Part shown: positions 59,432-64,000 of the stretch, one piece after another
Numbering within the stretch: position 1 is the first letter of the stretch
How the letters are laid out: every line of letters begins with the position of its first letter
NCBI RefSeq assembly: GCF_013155365.1
Contig: NZ_JABJRA010000013.1
Location: 1-64,000, forward strand
Reading direction: 5' to 3'
Length of the DNA stretch: 64,000 nucleotides
DNA from: Nocardioides sp. zg-DK7169
Lineage (GTDB): Bacteria > Actinomycetota > Actinomycetes > Propionibacteriales > Nocardioidaceae
Notes under the pieces: generated by a model
Told to the model about the DNA's origin: nothing
The model's database searches: none
Seen by the model: only the letters and a program-made list of their open reading frames with translations
Program-made: the position numbers and the translations under genes

Positions 59432-60355
59432 ATGGGCAACACCGACCTCACGGGGCGCACCGCCGTCGTGACCGGAGCGGGTGCCGGGCTGGGCCGCGCC
59501 GAGGCACTTGCCCTCGCGGCACGCGGCGCCGACGTCGTCGTCAACGACATGGGCGACGCCGCCGACGACGTGGTCCGCGAGATCGAGGAGCTCGGGTCGC
59601 GCGCGCTCGCCGTCAAGGGCGACATCGGCACCTGGGAGATGGGCCAGCAGCTCGTCGACGCCGCCGTCGACACCTTCGGCGGCCTCGACATCGTGGTGAA
59701 CAACGCCGGCATCACCCGCGACACGATGCTGTTCAACATGTCCGAGCAGCAGTGGGACGACGTCATCCGGGTGCACCTGAAGGGCCACGCCTCGCTGTCC
59801 CGAGCGGCCTCCGTGCACTTCCGCGCCGCCTCCAAGGCCGCCGGCGGCCCGGTCTACGGCCGGATCATCAACACCGCCTCCGAGGCGTTCCTCTTCGGTG
59901 CACCGGGCCAGTCGAACTACGCCGCCGCCAAGGCCGGCATCGTCGCCCTCACCCTCTCGACCTCGCGCGGGATGGCCCGCTACGGCGTCACCGCCAACGC
60001 GATCTGCCCGCGGGCGCGCACCGAGATGACCTCCCGCGTCTTCGCCGAGGACCCGGAGAGCCGCGAGCTCGACATCCTCGCCCCCGAGCGCATCGGCACG
60101 TTCGTCTCCTACCTCGCCTCCGAGGCCGCGGCCCGGATCAGCGGCCAGGTCTTCGTGGCGTACGGCGACTTCGTGGCGCTGATGGCGGCCCCGACGGTGG
60201 AGCAGAAGTTCACCGCGGCGGACGGCACCTTCTCCGTCGAGGAGCTCGACGAGCAGCTCACGTCGTACTTCGCCGACCGCTCCGAGCACCAGACGTACGC
60301 CGCGTACAGCGTGGCGAAGCTGGACACCACCGGCGTGGAGAGCCTCAACGGCTGA
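59432..60355 (+). CDS. hsd4A: Hsd4A-like steroid side-chain hydroxyacyl-CoA dehydrogenase (Rv3502c type)
   Basis: A 307-aa SDR. TAVVTGAGAGLGRAEALALAARGADVVVNDMG, NNAGITRDTMLFNMSEQQWDDVIRVHLKGHASLSR and GQSNYAAAKAGIVALTLSTSRGMARYGVTANAICPRARTEMTSRVF match mycobacterial Hsd4A, a 17-beta-hydroxysteroid/22-hydroxyacyl-CoA dehydrogenase. The C-terminal 55 residues (FTAADGTFSVEELDEQLTSYFADR...) are also typical. ATG 59432 is 7 nt after GGAG and is preferred over GTG 59426. Works with Hsd4B in the second side-chain beta-oxidation cycle. Confidence 0.87.
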   Translation: MGNTDLTGRTAVVTGAGAGLGRAEALALAARGADVVVNDMGDAADDVVREIEELGSRALAVKGDIGTWEMGQQLVDAAVDTFGGLDIVVNNAGITRDTMLFNMSEQQWDDVIRVHLKGHASLSRAASVHFRAASKAAGGPVYGRIINTASEAFLFGAPGQSNYAAAKAGIVALTLSTSRGMARYGVTANAICPRARTEMTSRVFAEDPESRELDILAPERIGTFVSYLASEAAARISGQVFVAYGDFVALMAAPTVEQKFTAADGTFSVEELDEQLTSYFADRSEHQTYAAYSVAKLDTTGVESLNG

Positions 60356-60386
60356 CGCCGGCGACCCCGGGGGCGGCTCCGGACGG

Positions 60387-60983
60387 TCAGCGGTCTGCGA
60401 ACAACAGGCCCGCGGCCATCCGGATGTCGCCCTCGGCCTCGTCCATGCCCATGCGGCCGTTGAGGACCGACACCAGCACGCCGTACCAGCAGTGCACGAT
60501 CAGGCGCACCCGTCGCTCGTTCTCCTCGGACTCGTCGGCCAGGCCGGCCGTGTCGGCCACGACCTTCTGGAACACCGCGTCGTTGATCGCGGCGGCCGGG
60601 GCCGCCGCCATCTGGGCCTGGTTGTTGGCCTGGATCATCGCCAGCGAGAGCTTCGGGCGCCGTGCCATCTCGTGGGTCATCTGCACCAGCAGCGACTCCA
60701 CCGCCTGGGCCGGCGACGCGCCCTCGGGCAGCGAACCGGTCAGGGAGAACCGCTCGACCTGGTAGTTCATCACCGAGGCGAACAGGTGCGTCTTGGACGG
60801 GAAGTAGCGGTAGAGCGTCGCGATGGCGACCCCGGCGGCCTTGGCCACATCGTGCATCTGGACCTGCTCGAGGCCGTGCTCGGCCCCGAGGCGGGACGCG
60901 GCTCGCAGGATGCGCCGGTGGCGCTCCTTCTGCTCCGCGGAGCTCGGCTCGGCGGCCGGACGACTCTCTGCGATGCGCGGCAC
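60387..60983 (-). CDS. kstR: KstR-like TetR repressor next to kshA
   Basis: A 198-aa TetR protein, the same size as KstR of Mycobacterium. The DNA-binding domain is RHRRILRAASRLGAEHGLEQVQMHDVAKAAGVAIATLYRYFPSKTHLFASVM (about 22-73); ATLYRYFPSKTHL is the KstR recognition-helix end. KstR represses cholesterol uptake, side-chain and A/B-ring genes and is released by 3-keto-bisnorcholenoyl-CoA-type ligands. AAGAGGA precedes GTG 60983. Divergent from kshA by 258 bp holding palindromes that differ from the mycobacterial KstR box, so the DNA specificity may have shifted. Convergent with hsd4A. Confidence 0.7.
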   Translation of the reverse strand: MPRIAESRPAAEPSSAEQKERHRRILRAASRLGAEHGLEQVQMHDVAKAAGVAIATLYRYFPSKTHLFASVMNYQVERFSLTGSLPEGASPAQAVESLLVQMTHEMARRPKLSLAMIQANNQAQMAAAPAAAINDAVFQKVVADTAGLADESEENERRVRLIVHCWYGVLVSVLNGRMGMDEAEGDIRMAAGLLFADR

Positions 60984-61058
60984 GGGTCCTCTTCCTTCTG
61001 CGTCTGGGGCCGACGTGACGGTCGTGGCCGGCGTCCCCGGTCCCACCGATGCTCGGCT

Positions 61059-61073
61059 GTTGCCGTCGGCAAC
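61059..61073. promoter_or_regulatory. Inverted repeat GTTGCCG-T-CGGCAAC between kstR-like gene and kshA
   Basis: Perfect 7-bp arms with a 1-nt centre, 76 bp upstream of the regulator's start. A second half-site CGGCAAC is at 61116-61122. Good candidate for the local TetR operator. Confidence 0.6.
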
Positions 61074-61093
61074 CGGGTTCGAGGTTACCGGTG

Positions 61094-61148
61094 AGTGGGA
61101 CGAGCGCCCTGCGGGCGGCAACCTGTCGCAGCGTTTCGATGAGTGGGA
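61094..61148 (+). promoter_or_regulatory. Two direct half-sites AGTGGGA 48 bp apart upstream of kshA
   Basis: AGTGGGA occurs at 61094-61100 and 61142-61148, each within a GAGTGGGAC match. The complement TCCCACT also occurs upstream of hsd4A (59299-59305), and the full palindrome at 42942-42954. The helical phasing is not obviously regular. Confidence 0.45.
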
Positions 61149-61165
61149 CTTCGCCGCGAACCCCG

Positions 61166-61183
61166 GTGTGGCTGCAACCACAC
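61166..61183. promoter_or_regulatory. Inverted repeat GTGTGG-CTGCAA-CCACAC before kshA
   Basis: Perfect 6-bp arms with a 6-nt centre, 58 bp upstream of the kshA ATG. Activator or repressor site, or a small leader hairpin. Confidence 0.45.
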
Positions 61184-61241
61184 TCGGAGGTCCTCAGATC
61201 TGCCGCTCGTGCGGCTCGACACATGAGAACGGAGAAGCGCA

Positions 61242-62405
61242 ATGACCGCAGTCGAGGACGAGGTTCGCCACATCGAGACGGGCCCGGCTCCCACCCGCTA
61301 CGCCCGAGGCTGGCACTGCCTGGGTCTCATCCGGGACTTCACCGACGGCAAGCCTCACCAGATCAAGGCCTTCGGCCAGAAGCTGGTCGTGTTCGCGGGT
61401 GAGGACGGCAACGTCAACGTCCTCGACGCCTACTGCCGCCACATGGGCGGCGACCTGTCCCAGGGCGAGGTCAAGGGCAACGAGATCGCGTGCCCCTTCC
61501 ACGACTGGCGCTGGGGCGGCGACGGCCGCTGCAAGTCCATCCCCTACGCCCGCCGCGTCCCGCTGCGTGCCCGCACCGCCGCGTGGCCGACGATGGTCCA
61601 GGACGGCATGCTCTTCGTGTGGAACGACCCGGAGGGCAACCCGCCGCCGGCCGACGCCGCGATCCCGAAGATCGCCGGCTACGAGGACCCCGAGTGGACC
61701 GACTGGGTCTGGTACACCACGACGATCGAGGGCGCGAACTGCCGCGAGATCGTCGACAACGTGGTCGACATGGCGCACTTCTTCTACGTGCACTACTCGT
61801 TCCCGACGTACTTCAAGAACATCTTCGAGGGCCACGTCGCCACGCAGATCATGAACGGTGTCGGCCGTGAGGACGTCGCCCGCCCGCAGGCCGCCGGCAG
61901 CGACGCCCCCAAGAACAAGGGCACCAGCTCCACCGCGAGCTACTACGGCCCGTCGTTCATGATCGACGACCTGACCTACCACTACGAGGACGGCAACGAC
62001 GTCCCGTCGGTCCTGATCAACTGCCACTACCCGATCGACGAGAACTCCTTCGTCCTCCAGTACGGCGTGATGGTCAAGAAGCTGCCGGGTCTCGACGACG
62101 AGGCCGCGACCGGGATGGCGCGCAAGATGGGCGACTTCATCCGCCTCGGCTTCGAGCAGGACGTCGAGATCTGGCGCAACAAGGCCCGCATCGAGAACCC
62201 GCTGCTGTGCGAGGAGGACGGGCCGGTCTACCAGCTGCGTCGCTGGTACGAGCAGTTCTACGTCGACGTCGGCGAGGTGCAGGCCGAGATGACCGACCGC
62301 TTCGAGTTCGAGATCGACACCACCAAGCCGAACGCCGCCTGGCGTCGCGAGGTGGAGGAGAACATCGCTCGTCGCAACGCGGCCCAGCAGGAGCAGCCGG
62401 TCTGA
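61242..62405 (+). CDS. kshA: KshA, 3-ketosteroid 9-alpha-hydroxylase oxygenase subunit
   Basis: A 387-aa Rieske non-heme iron oxygenase that, with reductase KshB, 9-alpha-hydroxylates 3-ketosteroids and opens ring B. Rieske ligands are Cys65, His67 (YCRHMGGDLSQG) and Cys84, His87 (ACPFHDWRWGG). The mononuclear iron site is His179, His184 (NVVDMAHFFYVHYSFPTYFKN) and Asp307 (GFEQDVEIW), with Asp176 bridging. Length and ends match KshA. GGAGAAGCGCA precedes the ATG. kshB is not in the window. Stop overlaps the next start (TGATG). Confidence 0.92.
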   Translation: MTAVEDEVRHIETGPAPTRYARGWHCLGLIRDFTDGKPHQIKAFGQKLVVFAGEDGNVNVLDAYCRHMGGDLSQGEVKGNEIACPFHDWRWGGDGRCKSIPYARRVPLRARTAAWPTMVQDGMLFVWNDPEGNPPPADAAIPKIAGYEDPEWTDWVWYTTTIEGANCREIVDNVVDMAHFFYVHYSFPTYFKNIFEGHVATQIMNGVGREDVARPQAAGSDAPKNKGTSSTASYYGPSFMIDDLTYHYEDGNDVPSVLINCHYPIDENSFVLQYGVMVKKLPGLDDEAATGMARKMGDFIRLGFEQDVEIWRNKARIENPLLCEEDGPVYQLRRWYEQFYVDVGEVQAEMTDRFEFEIDTTKPNAAWRREVEENIARRNAAQQEQPV

Positions 62406-62722
62406 TGGCGGTGCGCCCCGACGTCCGCCTGGACGACGCCCCGATGCAGCCGGTGTCCTGCACCAGCTGCGGGGTGAGCGTCCAGGCCCGCAAGAGCAGC
62501 TGGGACCAGACCACGCTGCAGTGGAACGACGCGGCGCTCGAGGCGTGCGTCGAGCGTCGTGCCAGCGTGCCGCGCCCGGGACCGAACGGCGCGACCTTCG
62601 TCGGCTGCTTCGCCCTGCGCGACTCGGTGCGCGCTGCCGCCGTCCGTGGTGACCTCGACGTCCTCTCCGACGAACCGCTGCCGTCCAACCCGGCGGCCCT
62701 GAACGAAGTGAGCAACGCATGA
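62405..62722 (+). CDS. Small conserved protein with CxxC, coupled to kshA
   Basis: A 105-aa protein with Cys19 and Cys22 (VSCTSCGVSVQARKSSWDQTTLQWNDAALEACVERRA). The CxxC could bind iron, zinc or act as a redox pair. Its start overlaps the kshA stop by 1 nt (TGATG). M. tuberculosis has a small conserved gene (Rv3527) directly after kshA, so this may be a conserved accessory. Function unproven; assistance to the oxygenase or electron transfer is speculation. Stop overlaps the next SDR start (ATGA). Confidence 0.75.
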   Translation: MAVRPDVRLDDAPMQPVSCTSCGVSVQARKSSWDQTTLQWNDAALEACVERRASVPRPGPNGATFVGCFALRDSVRAAAVRGDLDVLSDEPLPSNPAALNEVSNA

Positions 62723-63516
62723 TCGACCCGTCCCGCTACGGCCCGTGGGCCGTCATCGCCGGCGGCTCGGAGGGGGTGGGCGCCTCCTTCGCGCACCAGC
62801 TCGCCGACGCCGGGCTCAACCTCGTGCTCCTGGCCCGCAAGCCGGGCCCGCTCGAGGAGACCGCCGAGGCGGTCCGGGCCAAGGGAGTCGAGGTGCGCAC
62901 CCTCGCGGTCGACCTCATCGACCCCGACTCGGTGAAGCGGATCCAGGAGGCGACCTCGGACATCGAGGTCGGCCTGCTGGTCTACAACGCCGGCGCGAAC
63001 AGCTACGGCCACGAGTTCGTCACCGGCGAGCTGGACCGGTTCCAGAACGTCATCGACCTCAACATCACCGCCCAGATGGCGCTCGTGCAGCTCTTCGGCG
63101 CGCCCATGAAGGAGCGTCGCCGCGGCGGCCTCCTGCTCGTCGGCTCGCTGGCCGGCTTCATGGGCTCCTCGCAGATCAGCGTCTACTCGGCGGTCAAGGC
63201 GTTCTGCCGGGTCTTCGCCGAGGGCCTGTGGCTGGAGATGACCGAGTACGACGTGGACGTGCTCGAGTTCATCCTCGGCGTCACCCGCACCCCCGCCATG
63301 CAGCGCGCCGGGCTGAACTTCGACATCCCGGGCATGCACGTCTCCGAGCCCGACGACGTCGCCCGCCAGGCGCTGTCGCAGCTCTCGGAGGGCCCCGTGC
63401 AGGTCGCCGCCGGCAACGAGCGCCTCGTCGAGATCCGCAGCGGCCACGACCGCTCGGCCCTCCTGCGCGGCGCGCTCGAGCAGTCCCGCAAGCTCCTCCC
63501 GCCCCCGACCGAGTAG
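62719..63516 (+). CDS. Short-chain dehydrogenase/reductase downstream of kshA
   Basis: A 265-aa SDR, with IAGGSEGVGASFAHQLADAGLNLVLLARKPGPLEETAEAVR replacing the classical TGxxxGIG by AGGSEGVG. NAGANSYGHEFVTGELDRFQNVIDLNITAQMALVQLF and YSAVKAFCRVFAEGLWLEMTEYDVDVLEFILGVTRTPAMQRAGL follow, the Tyr/Lys being in VYSAVKAF. It resembles 17-beta-hydroxysteroid dehydrogenase 12/3-ketoacyl-CoA reductase-type SDRs. Third gene of the kshA operon through ATGA overlap. Probably acts on a steroid hydroxyl or a CoA ester. Confidence 0.77.
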   Translation: MIDPSRYGPWAVIAGGSEGVGASFAHQLADAGLNLVLLARKPGPLEETAEAVRAKGVEVRTLAVDLIDPDSVKRIQEATSDIEVGLLVYNAGANSYGHEFVTGELDRFQNVIDLNITAQMALVQLFGAPMKERRRGGLLLVGSLAGFMGSSQISVYSAVKAFCRVFAEGLWLEMTEYDVDVLEFILGVTRTPAMQRAGLNFDIPGMHVSEPDDVARQALSQLSEGPVQVAAGNERLVEIRSGHDRSALLRGALEQSRKLLPPPTE

Positions 63517-63540
63517 TCCCCGGGCACCCGCAGCAACCGC

Positions 63541-63572
63541 GAGCCGGCCATCCCCCAGGGGGTGGCCGGCTC
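63541..63572 (+). terminator. Strong terminator of the kshA operon
   Basis: GAGCCGGCCA-TCCCC pairs with GGGGG-TGGCCGGCTC around a CA loop: a 15-bp stem with one G-T. Followed by TCTCGTCGT. Confidence 0.9.
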
Positions 63573-63581
63573 TCGTCGTAC

Positions 63582-63644
63582 TGGTCGAGTCGAGACTTCT
63601 GACGCTCGAGTCGAGGGTTGTGACGCTCGAGTCGAGACTTCTGG
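63582..63644 (+). repeat. Tandem array of three 21-bp repeats (family B)
   Basis: Units at 63582-63602, 63603-63623 and 63624-63644, with the core CTCGA-G-TCGAG (palindromic around one base) and tails GACTTCTGA or GGTTGTGA. The core differs from family A (GCCGA-G-TCGGC) by two symmetrical changes. Confidence 0.85.
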
Positions 63645-63652
63645 ACCGGTAC

Positions 63653-63718
63653 GCCGCCACGAGCGCCGACTCGGCGCACCACAAGGGCCGACTCGACGCA
63701 CCACAAGCGCCGACTCGG
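63653..63718 (-). repeat. Tandem array of three 22-bp repeats (family A, opposite orientation)
   Basis: Units at 63653-63674, 63675-63696 and 63697-63718. The complement of the last, CCGAGTCGGCGCTTGTGGTG plus CG, differs from the 15.5-kb unit at only a few positions. The arrays lie between two strong terminators (63541-63572 and 63730-63766) of converging genes. Confidence 0.88.
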
Positions 63719-63729
63719 CGAGAAGCACG

Positions 63730-63766
63730 AGAGCCGGCCCGCGCGAAGGGTGCGCGGGCCGGCTCT
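63730..63766 (-). terminator. Strong terminator of the flavoprotein gene
   Basis: AGAGCCGGCCCGCGC pairs perfectly with GCGCGGGCCGGCTCT around a 7-nt loop, on the minus-strand side of the repeat arrays. Confidence 0.9.
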
Positions 63767-63803
63767 GGTGGTGCGTGGTGCGTGGTGCTGGGGTGCGGGG
63801 GGC

Positions 63804-64000
63804 TCAGGTGGCGGCGGCGCTGCGGCCGGCGCGGCGGCCGAAGAACGTGCCGTCGCCCAGGGAGGTGCCGGAGACGTAGCCGCCGCCGTGGACGCCGGAG
63901 GTGGCGCGCCCCGCGGCGTACAGGCCGGGGACCGGCTCACCCGCCACGGACAGGACCTGGCCGTCGACGTCGGTGTGCAGGCCGCCGAGGGTGAAGCCGC
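63804..64000 (-). CDS. FAD-binding dehydrogenase, KstD/fumarate-reductase family; C-terminal part
   Basis: Only the last 65 residues are in the window, ending with a TGA at 63804. GFTLGGLHTDVDGQVLSVAGEPVPGLYAAGRATSGVHGGGYVSGTSLGDGTFFGRRAGR is the FAD-binding C-terminal end of the KstD/fumarate-reductase flavoprotein family: GLYAAGRATSGVHGGGYVSGTSL contacts the flavin. Near kshA this could be a ketosteroid dehydrogenase or another FAD-dependent reductase; the part that would decide is missing. Followed by the terminator at 63730-63766. Confidence 0.7.
   Translation of the reverse strand, partial: GFTLGGLHTDVDGQVLSVAGEPVPGLYAAGRATSGVHGGGYVSGTSLGDGTFFGRRAGRSAAAT

Noticed and set aside
63804..64000. 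Firm kstD assignment
   Set aside because: Only the FAD-binding C-terminus is present; many family members share it and the substrate domain is outside the window.

Overview
This window reads as a chromosomal segment of a high-GC Gram-positive bacterium. G/C-rich third codon positions, frequent GTG starts, leaderless-looking starts, a 13E12-type DUF222/HNH gene with a mycobacterial-type LexA box, and a nearly complete set of mycobacterial/rhodococcal-type steroid catabolism genes point to Actinobacteria. The gene content and style suggest Nocardioidaceae (Nocardioides/Pimelobacter-like). That family assignment is inference; no rRNA or tRNA gene was seen to anchor it.

Layout. 1-6 kb: the N-terminal part of a secreted coiled-coil cell-wall protein, a PAP2-type membrane phosphatase, and a three-gene thiamine-type ABC transporter (binding protein, fused permease, ATPase) behind a clear TPP riboswitch. 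6-15.5 kb: mixed housekeeping and accessory genes: two GNATs, an MBL hydrolase, an SDR, an alpha/beta hydrolase, an old-yellow-enzyme oxidoreductase, a PrmC-like methyltransferase and threonine ammonia-lyase. One ORF fuses a condensation domain to a GNAT. 15.5-18.7 kb: a FadE29/FadE28-like acyl-CoA dehydrogenase pair divergent from a TetR gene.

18.7-43 kb is the core of the window: the catabolic cluster for the steroid C/D-ring remnant HIP (methylhexahydroindanedione propionate). Recognisable are fadD3 (CoA ligation), fadE30, ipdF, fadA6, fadE31-33, echA20 (ring D opening), ipdC, ipdAB (ring C opening) and the repressor kstR2. Several extra SDR, MaoC, enoyl-CoA hydratase, thiolase and NTF2-like genes are interleaved. 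Every promoter region of this cluster carries an 18-bp inverted repeat of the form ACCWARY-N4-RYTWGGT, matching the known KstR2 operator type. The cluster therefore looks like one coherent KstR2 regulon split into divergent operons.

43-53 kb: an oligopeptide-type ABC transporter (binding protein apart from the permease/ATPase operon, which ends in an amidase), with a LexA-boxed DUF222/HNH gene and a VOC protein between. 53-58 kb: an SDR and an AMP-dependent ligase facing each other across strong palindromes, a methyltransferase, a luciferase-family gene remnant and an MFS pump.

57.7-64 kb returns to steroid genes: a thioesterase, hsd4B and hsd4A (side-chain beta-oxidation), a KstR-like regulator, kshA (3-ketosteroid 9-alpha-hydroxylase oxygenase), a small CxxC protein, an SDR, and the C-terminus of a KstD-like flavoprotein running off the end.

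The most notable non-gene structures are two related arrays of 21/22-bp tandem repeats between convergent genes 48 kb apart. Others are paired operators over divergent -35 boxes at 18 kb, a head-to-head DnaA-box pair at 26.7 kb, a recurring TCCCACT half-site near steroid promoters, and many strong hairpin terminators between convergent genes. No CRISPR array, insertion sequence, tRNA or rRNA was recognised. No gene-free stretch exceeds about 300 bp.
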